Assembly (NCBI GenBank): GCA_038526275.1
Contig: JBCBGY010000158.1
Location: forward strand, 1-10,344
Length of the DNA stretch: 10,344 bases
From: 188UL27-1 sp038526275
Lineage (GTDB): Bacteria; Pseudomonadota; Alphaproteobacteria; Rhodobacterales; Rhodobacteraceae
Direction of reading: 5' to 3'
Below are positions 1-6,188 of this stretch, piece by piece (within the stretch, counting starts at the first letter, position 1; the number at the start of each line of letters is the position of its first letter). The notes under the pieces were generated by a model, which made no database searches, had not been told where the DNA came from, and was given only the letters and a program-made list of their open reading frames with translations. A program made the position numbers and the translations under genes.

Positions 1-446
1 TTGTCCGCGATATTCATGCCAACATGGAACATAAGCGCCAAGTCTACGCTGTCGGGCTCCAATGGCAGCGCCGTGGCACTACCGGTCAGGTAGGTGACCT
101 GATCCTCCAAGCCGACCATGCGGGACAGTTCCAACGCCGTTTCCACGAAGACCGGGGTCAAATCAACGCCGACGACCCCTGCCCCATAGGTTTCGGTCAC
201 AAAGCGGGCCGTGCCGCCCAAGCCAGAGCCGATATCGAGGACCCGCGTCTCGGCATCAATCTGCAACTGGTCGAGCAGTGCCTTGGTGGCTTCCAGCCCG
301 CCCGTGTGAAATTCGTCCACGGGTTTCAAATCATCGGGCCGAAGGTTTGCCGGGTCCGCGCCAACCTCGGTCAGGGCCCGCGCGATGCGGCCCAACAGGT
401 CCTCGGTCGTATAATGCGCTGCAACCAGCGTTTCGGTTTTCTCCAC
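1..446 (-). CDS. Class I SAM-dependent methyltransferase, C-terminus outside window
   Basis: The first 148 codons of a methyltransferase are visible; the rest lies beyond the left edge. The Rossmann SAM site is clear: motif I VLDIGSGLGGTA at residues 69-80, the acidic end of strand beta2 in VVGVDLT (Asp95), and a motif near residues 125-142 reading ATALPLEPDSVDLALMFH. It resembles the UbiE/Methyltransf_11 type that methylates small molecules, but the substrate cannot be told from this part. The start is a GTG at 444-446 (minus strand), preceded by GAGGG four bases away. Only 9 bases separate it from the stop of the preT-like gene upstream, so the two are probably co-transcribed and translationally coupled. 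Seen: motifs, spacing and frame. Inferred: a small-molecule substrate, perhaps linked to the upstream oxidoreductase. Confidence 0.88.
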   Translation of the reverse strand, partial: MEKTETLVAAHYTTEDLLGRIARALTEVGADPANLRPDDLKPVDEFHTGGLEATKALLDQLQIDAETRVLDIGSGLGGTARFVTETYGAGVVGVDLTPVFVETALELSRMVGLEDQVTYLTGSATALPLEPDSVDLALMFHVGMNIAD

Positions 447-455
447 GTCGCCCTC

Positions 456-1811
456 TTACTCCGCCGCCTGGGCCACACTGCTCGAAAGCGCCGCATGGAT
501 GTCTTCGGCAGCATCGCGGCCCTCGGCAACAGCGGTCACCGTCAAGTCGTCACCTCCGGTGGCACAATCGCCGCCAGCCCAAACGCCCTCCAAAGACGTA
601 CGCCCGGCCCCTGTGACAGCAATCTTGCCCTTCTCGATTTCGAGCCGTCTGGGTGCACCGCTCAAAGTTTGACCGATAGCCTTGAAGACCTGGTCGGCCT
701 TCAGCTCGAATGTCTCTGACGTGGGTTTCAACCCATCGGGGGTAGCCTCGGTATAGGCGAACGTCACAGCTTCAGCGCGCTCCGTGCCCTGAACCGACAC
801 GGGCTGCGCGCCCGTGATAATGCGCACCCCATGTTGGGCCGCGTGGTGCTGTTCATAAAGACTTGCGCTCATCCGCGATTGGTCACGGCGATAAACGATT
901 GTCACGTTCTCTGCCCCCAGTAGGCGGGCCTGAACAGCGGCATCCACCGCTGTCATACCGCCACCGATCACCACGACATCCCGACCAATGGCAAGGGTCG
1001 ACTTGTCGCTAGACTGTCGAAGATCCGCGATAAAGGCCACCGCATCTTCCACATTCGGCAGATCATCCCCCGGTGCGCCGAGCGCGTTGACGCCGGATAA
1101 ACCGATCCCCAGGAACACCGCGTCGAAATCGTCTTGCAGCTCCGAAAGGGTCAGGTCGCGCCCCAACACCGTACCGCTTTCCAGTGTGATCCCGCCGATT
1201 TCCATCAGCCACTCGACCTCTGCCATGGCGAAGTCACCCGGTGTTTTGTAGGCCGCAATCCCATATTCGTTCAGCCCGCCGGGCTTCGGTCGCCCGTCAT
1301 AAAGCGTCACATCATGGCCTTTCAGAGCCAACCGGTGTGCGCAGGCGAGCCCGGCGGGCCCGGCACCCACGACGGCAACGCGCAGACCTGTCGATGGGCC
1401 GCGCGTATAAGGATGCGGACCTTTAACCAGTGAAGTGTCGGTGGCAAATCTTTGCAGACGCCCGATTTCAACCGGTTTGCCTTCGGCAGTTTCGCGGACG
1501 CAGGCCTCTTCGCACAGCGTCTCTGTCGGACAAACCCGTGCGCACATGCCGCCCAGAATGTTCTGATCAAAGATCGTCTTTGCCGCATCGAGCGGTTTGC
1601 CTGTCTGGATCTGCCGAATGAACATCGGAATGTCGATCGCGGTCGGACAGGCCGCAACACACGGGGCATCGTAGCAAAAATAGCATCGGTCCGCCGCAAC
1701 CACAGCCTCGTGGCCGTCGAACGGCGGATGCATGTCGGAAAAGCCCTCCGCATAGGCCTGCGGAGATAGACGGTCAGCCACGACGCCAGGCGTCAGTGGA
1801 GAATTGGCCAT
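456..1811 (-). CDS. preT: PreT-type NAD(P)/FAD/iron-sulfur oxidoreductase (dihydropyrimidine dehydrogenase subunit-like)
   Basis: A 451-residue member of the family that includes PreT, the GltD subunit of glutamate synthase and the N-terminal part of eukaryotic dihydropyrimidine dehydrogenase. It passes electrons between NAD(P)H and a partner through FAD and two 4Fe-4S clusters. The N-terminal cluster domain has Cys43, 46, 51 and 55 (CYFCYDAPCVAACP) and Cys90, 94, 100 and 104, followed by EIGRLQRFATD, which matches the DPD/PreT family. The FAD dinucleotide fold is VAVVGAGPAGLACAH (about 145-159) and the NAD(P) fold is VVVIGGGMTAVDAA (about 279-292). The ATG at 1809-1811 is chosen because a purine-rich AAGAGA lies upstream; a GTG at 1853 would add 14 poorly supported residues. 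In E. coli PreT (about 410 aa) works with PreA in pyrimidine reduction. No preA lies beside it here: the next gene is a methyltransferase. The pyrimidine role is therefore inferred from the family; a GltD-like role for another partner is possible. Confidence 0.85.
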   Translation of the reverse strand: MANSPLTPGVVADRLSPQAYAEGFSDMHPPFDGHEAVVAADRCYFCYDAPCVAACPTAIDIPMFIRQIQTGKPLDAAKTIFDQNILGGMCARVCPTETLCEEACVRETAEGKPVEIGRLQRFATDTSLVKGPHPYTRGPSTGLRVAVVGAGPAGLACAHRLALKGHDVTLYDGRPKPGGLNEYGIAAYKTPGDFAMAEVEWLMEIGGITLESGTVLGRDLTLSELQDDFDAVFLGIGLSGVNALGAPGDDLPNVEDAVAFIADLRQSSDKSTLAIGRDVVVIGGGMTAVDAAVQARLLGAENVTIVYRRDQSRMSASLYEQHHAAQHGVRIITGAQPVSVQGTERAEAVTFAYTEATPDGLKPTSETFELKADQVFKAIGQTLSGAPRRLEIEKGKIAVTGAGRTSLEGVWAGGDCATGGDDLTVTAVAEGRDAAEDIHAALSSSVAQAAE

Positions 1812-1878
1812 AGAGTTTCTCTTAGTTTTATCCACACCCACCGACGCTGCCACACGTCCGTTTCTTTATCAAACGCTA

Positions 1879-1884
1879 ATTATA
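1879..1884 (-). promoter_or_regulatory. Candidate -10 element for preT-methyltransferase operon
   Basis: On the minus strand this reads TATAAT, a perfect -10 hexamer, about 70 bases before the preT start. At the proper distance upstream there is no good -35 (GAAGGG or similar), so the promoter would need an activator or is a chance match in an AT-rich patch. Confidence 0.35.
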
Positions 1885-1915
1885 TGGGCGATTTCCAGGA
1901 GCCCTTCCCCGCCAA

Positions 1916-1926
1916 CGCCTTAGGCG
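1916..1926. promoter_or_regulatory. Palindrome CGCCT-T-AGGCG in divergent intergenic region
   Basis: A perfect 11-base odd palindrome (5-base arms around one T) in the 241-base region between the divergent preT and accB genes. The rest of this region (1812-2052) has the candidate -10 for preT and weak -10-like hexamers towards accB (TAAAAT at 1973-1978, TATAAC at 2011-2016), neither with a convincing -35. The palindrome could be an operator, but it is short and may be chance. Confidence 0.25.
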
Positions 1927-2052
1927 AAGTGCCTGCCAATCAATCAGCCGAAAACCTTTTGGTAAGGACTGTTAAAATCGGTCGCACTTCCCTCGGTTGA
2001 ACGGCTGTCCTATAACCGCCGCAGATCATGATACCGCGCTGCGAGGAGCCGT

Positions 2053-2547
2053 ATGTCCACGACAAGTCACGACGCTGATGTCGCCTTTATCCGAGCGCTT
2101 TCCGAAGTTCTTAAGGAAAACGACCTAACCGAACTGCAGGTGAAACGCGATTACGGTGCGGGTGACAGCCTGAACGTGCGCGTGAGTCGCCAGATCCAGA
2201 CCGTAGCGGCCCCTGTGGCCATGCCGGTTCCGGCCGGACCTGCCCCCGCCGCCCCAGCCGTGCCAGCGACAACCGCGCCTGCGCCCGAGGCCTCCGACGA
2301 TCCGGCGCAGTTGCCCGGGGCTGTCACTTCACCCATGGTTGGAACCGTCTATTTGCAGCCCGAACCCGGGGCCGCGTCTTTCGTGAGCGTCGGCGACACC
2401 GTGGACCAAGGCCAGACCATCCTGATTGTCGAAGCGATGAAGACGATGAACCAGATCCCGGCCCCCCGCGCCGGTACGGTGCGCCGAATCTTCGTGGAAG
2501 ACGGCGCGCCGGTCGAATTTGGCGCCCCTTTGATGATCATTGACTGA
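2053..2547 (+). CDS. accB: Acetyl-CoA carboxylase biotin carboxyl carrier protein
   Basis: A 164-residue BCCP, the carrier whose biotin is carboxylated by AccC and then delivers CO2 to acetyl-CoA through AccA-AccD, in the first committed step of fatty acid synthesis. An N-terminal helical segment (about 1-50) is followed by an Ala/Pro-rich flexible linker (about 51-88) and a C-terminal biotinyl domain (about 90-164) starting GAVTSPMVGTVYL. The biotin attachment site is EAMKTMN, with Lys130 as the modified residue. The usual motif is EAMKMM or EAMKLM, so Thr follows the lysine here. The ATG has AGGAG at 2044-2048, four bases upstream. The stop TGA overlaps the accC ATG by one base (TGATG), the usual accBC operon arrangement, which favours coupled and balanced translation. 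The length is typical of the family. Confidence 0.97.
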   Translation: MSTTSHDADVAFIRALSEVLKENDLTELQVKRDYGAGDSLNVRVSRQIQTVAAPVAMPVPAGPAPAAPAVPATTAPAPEASDDPAQLPGAVTSPMVGTVYLQPEPGAASFVSVGDTVDQGQTILIVEAMKTMNQIPAPRAGTVRRIFVEDGAPVEFGAPLMIID

Positions 2548-3890
2548 TGTTTGAGAAAATCCTGATTGCGAACCGGGGCGAGATCGCCCTGCGCGTGATC
2601 CGCGCCTGCCGGGAACTGGGGATCCCGTCTGTTGCTGTTCATTCCACGGCAGACAGCGATGCGATGCATGTGCGCATGGCCGATGAAGCGATCTGCATCG
2701 GCCCGCCACCCGGAACCGAAAGCTACCTGCATATCCCGTCGATCATTGCCGCCTGCGAAGTTACGGGCGCCAATGCCATCCATCCGGGCTATGGCTTTCT
2801 GTCGGAAAACGCCAAGTTTGTGCAGGTTCTGGAAGATCACGCACTGACCTTCATTGGCCCAACCGCGGAACATATCCGCCTGATGGGCGACAAGATCACA
2901 GCCAAAGAGACGATGAAACGGCTCGGCGTCCCCTGCGTTCCGGGCTCGGATGGCGGCGTGCCGGATTATGAAACCGCTGCAACCGTTGCTGCAGAGATTG
3001 GCTACCCCGTCATCATCAAGGCCACCGCAGGTGGTGGCGGACGGGGAATGAAGCTGGCGCGCGAAGCCGGTGATTTGGAGACAGCGTTCCGCACGGCACG
3101 TGCTGAAGGTAAATCCGCCTTCGGCAATGACGAAGTGTATATCGAAAAATATCTTGGCCGCCCCCGCCATATCGAGATCCAGGTTTTCGGGGATGGCAAG
3201 GGAACTGCAGTGCATCTGGGCGAACGGGATTGTTCTCTGCAACGTCGGCACCAGAAGGTGTTCGAAGAAGCGCCGGGTCCCGCCATCGATGCCGAAACGC
3301 GGGCGCGGATCGGACAGGTCTGCGCAAAAGCCGTCGCAGAGATTGGCTATGCAGGCGCCGGGACTATCGAGTTCCTTTACGAAGACGGTGAATTCTATTT
3401 CATCGAGATGAACACCCGCCTGCAGGTGGAGCATCCTGTGACCGAAGCCGTCTTCGGCGTGGACCTCGTACGCGAACAGATCCGCGTGGCCGAAGGGCTG
3501 CCCTTGTCCTTTACACAAGAGGATCTCACTCTTAACGGCCACGCGATTGAAGTTCGGATCAATGCCGAAAAGCTCCCGGATTTTGCACCTTGCCCGGGAA
3601 AGGTGCAGACCTTCCATGCACCGGGCGGTTTGGGTGTTCGAATGGACAGCGCGCTCTATGGCGGCTATTCGATTCCGCCTTACTACGACAGTCTGATCGG
3701 CAAGCTGATCGTACATGGTCGGGATCGCCCCGAAGCTCTGGCGCGCCTGAAACGCGCTTTGGGTGAATTGGTGGTTGACGGCATCGACACGACTGTGCCC
3801 CTGTTTCATGCACTCCTTGAGGAGCCGGACATACAAATGGGGAACTATACGATCCATTGGCTGGAGCAGTGGCTGGAACAACGGCGGTAG
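2547..3890 (+). CDS. accC: Acetyl-CoA carboxylase biotin carboxylase subunit
   Basis: A 447-residue ATP-grasp enzyme that carboxylates biotin on AccB using ATP and bicarbonate. Domain order is the usual one: N-terminal preATP-grasp domain starting MFEKILIANRGEIALRVI, the ATP-grasp fold, then the biotin carboxylase C-terminal domain. Visible family residues are HPGYGFLSEN (79-88), Lys116, Lys158, the Gly-rich lid GGGGRGMK (162-169), His208, ERDCSLQRRHQK (226-237), Glu275, and EMNTRLQVEHPVTE (287-300) with Glu287 and Arg291, all one position off the E. coli numbering as I recall it. Arg337 in the AIEVRINAE segment completes the active site. The full length matches E. coli AccC (449 aa). The start overlaps accB by one base. 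aat follows after 51 bases, probably in the same operon. No degenerate residue was seen. Confidence 0.98.
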   Translation: MFEKILIANRGEIALRVIRACRELGIPSVAVHSTADSDAMHVRMADEAICIGPPPGTESYLHIPSIIAACEVTGANAIHPGYGFLSENAKFVQVLEDHALTFIGPTAEHIRLMGDKITAKETMKRLGVPCVPGSDGGVPDYETAATVAAEIGYPVIIKATAGGGGRGMKLAREAGDLETAFRTARAEGKSAFGNDEVYIEKYLGRPRHIEIQVFGDGKGTAVHLGERDCSLQRRHQKVFEEAPGPAIDAETRARIGQVCAKAVAEIGYAGAGTIEFLYEDGEFYFIEMNTRLQVEHPVTEAVFGVDLVREQIRVAEGLPLSFTQEDLTLNGHAIEVRINAEKLPDFAPCPGKVQTFHAPGGLGVRMDSALYGGYSIPPYYDSLIGKLIVHGRDRPEALARLKRALGELVVDGIDTTVPLFHALLEEPDIQMGNYTIHWLEQWLEQRR

Positions 3891-3930
3891 CAGGGCGAAC
3901 TCGCCTTTGCAGAGACGTGTCGGCCTGTCA

Positions 3931-3935
3931 GAAGG
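3931..3935 (+). promoter_or_regulatory. Ribosome binding site deciding the aat start
   Basis: GAAGG lies six bases before the ATG at 3942. The in-frame GTG at 3936 directly abuts this site and is therefore too close to be the start. Confidence 0.6.
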
Positions 3936-3941
3936 GTGCCG

Positions 3942-4580
3942 ATGGACCGCCCACTGACGCCTGAACTACTGCTGCGCGGCTACGCCAACGGCATTTTCCC
4001 CATGGCAGACCACCGTGACAGCGCGGAGGTCTTTTGGGTGGACCCGAAGAAACGCGGCGTTTTCCCGCTTGACGGCTTTCACATCTCTCGATCGCTTCAG
4101 CGGCGACTGAAACGGGAAGATTACGAGATCCGGGTTAACACCGCCTTCGCCGAGGTGGTGGAGGCCTGTGCGGATCGGCCCGAAACCTGGATCAACGAGA
4201 CCATCTACCAGCTTTATCTTGCGCTCCATCAAGCGGGCTTTGCCCACGGTCTGGAGGTCTGGGAAGACGGTGTGCTTTCAGGTGGCGTCTATGGTGTGGC
4301 CTTGGGCGGCGCGTTCTTCGGAGAAAGTATGTTTTCCCGCCGGCGGGATGCCTCAAAAGTCGCGCTGGCCTATTTGGTAGATCGGCTGCGGCTTGGCGGG
4401 TTCAGCTTGTTCGACACGCAGTTTGTGACGCAGCATCTGCAAAGCTTGGGCGCGATAGAAATCTCACGTCGCGCCTATCACAAGCGCTTGTACGAGGCAT
4501 TGGAACGATCTGCCGATTTCAACCGCCCCGACATCCCTTCGGCTCAGGACGTGTTGCAGCGCAGCACCCACACATCGTAG
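3942..4580 (+). CDS. aat: Leucyl/phenylalanyl-tRNA-protein transferase
   Basis: A 212-residue Aat enzyme. It transfers Leu or Phe from aminoacyl-tRNA to the N-terminal Lys or Arg of proteins, creating N-degrons read by ClpS and degraded by ClpAP in the cytoplasm. Family signatures in order: YANGIFPMA near residue 14, FWVDPKKRGVFPL near 31, ETWINETIYQLY near 81, GFAHGLEVWEDG near 98, GGVYGVALGGAFFGESMFS near 114, and ASKVALAYL near 136, then LFDTQFVTQHLQSLGA. E. coli Aat has DCQ where this has DTQ. It is slightly shorter than E. coli Aat (234 aa), mainly at the ends. It sits 51 bases after accC and is probably the last gene of that operon. Its last 37 bases overlap, tail to tail, the DUF2155 gene on the other strand, and no terminator fits between them. 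Confidence 0.96.
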   Translation: MDRPLTPELLLRGYANGIFPMADHRDSAEVFWVDPKKRGVFPLDGFHISRSLQRRLKREDYEIRVNTAFAEVVEACADRPETWINETIYQLYLALHQAGFAHGLEVWEDGVLSGGVYGVALGGAFFGESMFSRRRDASKVALAYLVDRLRLGGFSLFDTQFVTQHLQSLGAIEISRRAYHKRLYEALERSADFNRPDIPSAQDVLQRSTHTS

Positions 4581-4897
4581 CGGGGATGATCCAGCGCATT
4601 CAGTGCAGGGCTCGAAGCGATCATCCAGCCATCGAACGCCAGATCCGGATTGAACCGGTCCACGATTGTCAAATAGGCATAGGCATTGGCTTGAGGGTCG
4701 GCCACCGGATACCGGCAATCGTGCAGTTCAATCAGCAACCGACCAATATTTTGCACCTCGCCGACCCGGATGTCGATGTCTGACAAGGCCCCATCGATCT
4801 TGTCCAAGCCGCGCAGCGTGGCACTGCCGACGCTCGCCACATCCTGGGCCATGGCCGGACCTGCCAGAACGGCGGCTATCAGGACCAGATATTTCAC
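4544..4897 (-). CDS. DUF2155 domain periplasmic protein
   Basis: A 117-residue protein matching the DUF2155 family: ATLRGLDKIDGALSD near residue 27, ELHDCRYPVADPQANAYAYL near 57, and the C-terminal signature GWMIASSPALNALDHPRYDVW (90-110). Residues 1-17 form a clear signal peptide (hydrophobic LVLIAAVLAG, then AMA before Gln18), so the mature protein of about 100 residues is probably periplasmic. Cys61 and Cys114 are the only cysteines and could form a disulfide. The start is a GTG at 4895-4897 overlapping the mlaD stop by four bases (GTGA), so it is translated from the mlaD transcript. Its 3' end runs 37 bases into aat on the opposite strand. The family's biochemical role is unknown to me; the company of MlaD-like and NDUFA12 genes points to an envelope role. 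Confidence 0.9.
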   Translation of the reverse strand: MKYLVLIAAVLAGPAMAQDVASVGSATLRGLDKIDGALSDIDIRVGEVQNIGRLLIELHDCRYPVADPQANAYAYLTIVDRFNPDLAFDGWMIASSPALNALDHPRYDVWVLRCNTS

Positions 4898-5346
4898 TCG
4901 GCCTCGCCTGACACGAAGCGGGACAAAAGACCGATCAGGCTGATCGCCCCTTGTGTGTCCTCAATCTCGGATCCGGGTTCCAACGCAAAGGGGGAGCCAC
5001 CGGGTACGATTTCCACGAAGTTGCCGCCCAAAAGGCCCTCGGACGAAATCGCGATGCTGCTATCCTCTGGCACCTCGATCGCCCGTTCGACTGAGACGGT
5101 TACGTCAGCCCGATAGGTTTGCAGGTTCAAATCCATCTCGGTCACGGAACCAATTTTGACACCCGCCAGACGAACCTCGGTGCCAACGGCGATCCCGTCC
5201 GCCGAACGGAAGCTCGCCGTCAGATCATAGCTTCCGCCTGCCGCATCAGAGGTAAGCCCAGTGACTTGGCCCGCATAGACCAGGAACCCGACCGCGATTG
5301 CCAAGACAAGGCCGCCAACGGTCACTTCTGTCAGGTTCTCGGACAT
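4894..5346 (-). CDS. mlaD: MlaD-like MCE domain protein (phospholipid transport)
   Basis: A 150-residue protein with one N-terminal membrane segment (about 9-27, VGGLVLAIAVGFLVYAG) and one MCE domain facing the periplasm (about 38-118): YDLTASFRSADGIAVGTEVRLAGVKIGSV, then SEGLLGGNFVEIVPGG. In Gram-negative bacteria MlaD hexamers bind phospholipid and work with the MlaFE ABC transporter to move lipids between the two membranes. The length is close to other single-domain MlaD proteins. The ATG at 5344-5346 overlaps the NDUFA12 stop by one base (TGATG); a TTG three bases upstream is also possible but is less likely. No mlaE, mlaF, mlaB or mlaC gene is in the window, so this copy is separated from the rest of its transporter, at least here. 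Confidence 0.92.
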   Translation of the reverse strand: MSENLTEVTVGGLVLAIAVGFLVYAGQVTGLTSDAAGGSYDLTASFRSADGIAVGTEVRLAGVKIGSVTEMDLNLQTYRADVTVSVERAIEVPEDSSIAISSEGLLGGNFVEIVPGGSPFALEPGSEIEDTQGAISLIGLLSRFVSGEAE

Positions 5347-5729
5347 CAATCTGGCGTCCAGGCCTCGTAATCGCGCCGGTCGGTGGGTTGGGCTTGCCGC
5401 AAAGAACCGGAGGGAGCATAGGCCAGAGCGCTACCAGTCAGGTTTTCCTGGTGGGGCTTTTCCCAGTCCTTGCGTTTAAGCGGCGCGGTCGTGGGCGGTT
5501 CATCCCACGTCCGGTGAAGCCATCCATGCCATTCCGGGCTGATCCGGCTGGCTTCCGCCTCGCCGTTGAAGATCACCCACCGGCGTGCGCCGTCGCGGGT
5601 TTCGTAGAACACATTGCCCGCCTCATCTTCGCCCACCTTAACGCCATTGCGCCAGGTAAAGAGTTGCGTGCCAATGGTCTGGCTGTTCCACCAGGTGACG
5701 GCGCGCAGCAGCGTGTTCAAGATGCCCAT
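5346..5729 (-). CDS. NDUFA12-family complex I accessory subunit (B17.2-like)
   Basis: A 127-residue protein of the NDUFA12/B17.2 family, a supernumerary or assembly subunit of respiratory complex I (NADH:ubiquinone oxidoreductase) shared by mitochondria and alphaproteobacteria. Signatures in order: TWWNSQTIGTQLFTWRNG near residue 12, VGEDEAGNVFYE near 32, RRWVIFNGEAEASRISPEWHGWLH in the middle, and TGSALAYAPSGSL near 97, ending DYEAWTP. The start at 5727-5729 is set by a GGAGG site five bases upstream; a start further up at 5789 would add 20 residues that do not look like the family. The stop overlaps the mlaD start by one base. The core complex I genes are not in the window. 72 bases separate it from the upstream ridA-like gene, so it may share the clpX transcript or have its own promoter. 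Confidence 0.93.
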   Translation of the reverse strand: MGILNTLLRAVTWWNSQTIGTQLFTWRNGVKVGEDEAGNVFYETRDGARRWVIFNGEAEASRISPEWHGWLHRTWDEPPTTAPLKRKDWEKPHQENLTGSALAYAPSGSLRQAQPTDRRDYEAWTPD

Positions 5730-5734
5730 GGAAG

Positions 5735-5739
5735 CCTCC
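5735..5739 (-). promoter_or_regulatory. Ribosome binding site deciding the NDUFA12 start
   Basis: GGAGG on the minus strand, five bases before the ATG at 5729. It excludes the longer reading from 5789. Confidence 0.7.
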
Positions 5740-5801
5740 AAATCGTCATCGCCGGTATGGCCCATCCCAGCATCGGCGTCCAGTGACAAGCCAGCGCAGC
5801 A

Positions 5802-6179
5802 TCAAGGTGCGCGATATGCTGTCACTTCGATTTCTATCTTCATCGCCGGGTCAATCAGCCCGCATTCCATCATCGTCGCAACTGGTGGGTTGGCGCCGAA
5901 AGCTTCGCGCAACAGCGGCCAGCAGGGTTCGAAATCCGCCCGATCCGGAAGGATATAGGTGACGCGGACGACATCGGCAAAGCTCGCTCCGGCCTGCTGG
6001 AGTGCCCGTTCAATATGCCCGAGCGCCAGTTTGCATTGTTCCGTCACATCAGTCGGTACAGTCATCGTGGCCATGTCTGTCCCGGTCGTGCCCGCAACAT
6101 GGATCCATCCGCCCGCGGATACTGCACGGCAATAGCCGATTTTCGGCTCAAATGCAGAGCCTGAATGGATCCGTTTCAT
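5802..6179 (-). CDS. RidA/YjgF-fold protein lacking the catalytic arginine
   Basis: A 125-residue protein of the RidA (YjgF/YER057c/UK114) family, usually trimeric; classical members hydrolyse reactive imine/enamine intermediates. Family features: WIHVAGTTGTD near residue 25, TEQCKLALGHIERALQQAGASFADVVRVTYILPD in the middle, and MKIEIEVTAYRAP at the end. In classical RidA the substrate-holding arginine sits in a P-A-R-S/T motif; here the aligned stretch reads PPVATMMECG (about 97-106), with Ala in place of Arg. This matches the Rid subgroups known to lack imine deaminase activity, so calling it RidA by function would be unsafe. The ATG lies 9 bases after the clpX stop, without a strong ribosome site, so it is probably coupled to clpX translation. 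The alignment was made by eye. Confidence 0.88.
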   Translation of the reverse strand: MKRIHSGSAFEPKIGYCRAVSAGGWIHVAGTTGTDMATMTVPTDVTEQCKLALGHIERALQQAGASFADVVRVTYILPDRADFEPCWPLLREAFGANPPVATMMECGLIDPAMKIEIEVTAYRAP

Positions 6180-6188
6180 CGGTTGCTT

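Noticed and set aside
24..719. A 231-codon plus-strand open frame at the left end
   Set aside because: It crosses the boundary between two well-supported minus-strand genes (methyltransferase and PreT-like), so it is a shadow of both.
1812..1853. Upstream GTG start adding 14 residues to the PreT-like protein
   Set aside because: No ribosome site precedes it, the added residues do not look like the family, and the ATG at 1811 has a purine-rich stretch before it.
2203..2316. Ala/Pro-rich low-complexity stretch in accB as a sequence repeat
   Set aside because: This is the ordinary flexible linker of BCCP, not a DNA repeat element.
2349..3881. A 510-codon open frame on the minus strand opposite accC
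   Set aside because: It lies entirely antisense to accB/accC, which match their families throughout; the translation shows no recognisable domain and is rich in residues expected from reversed high-GC codons.
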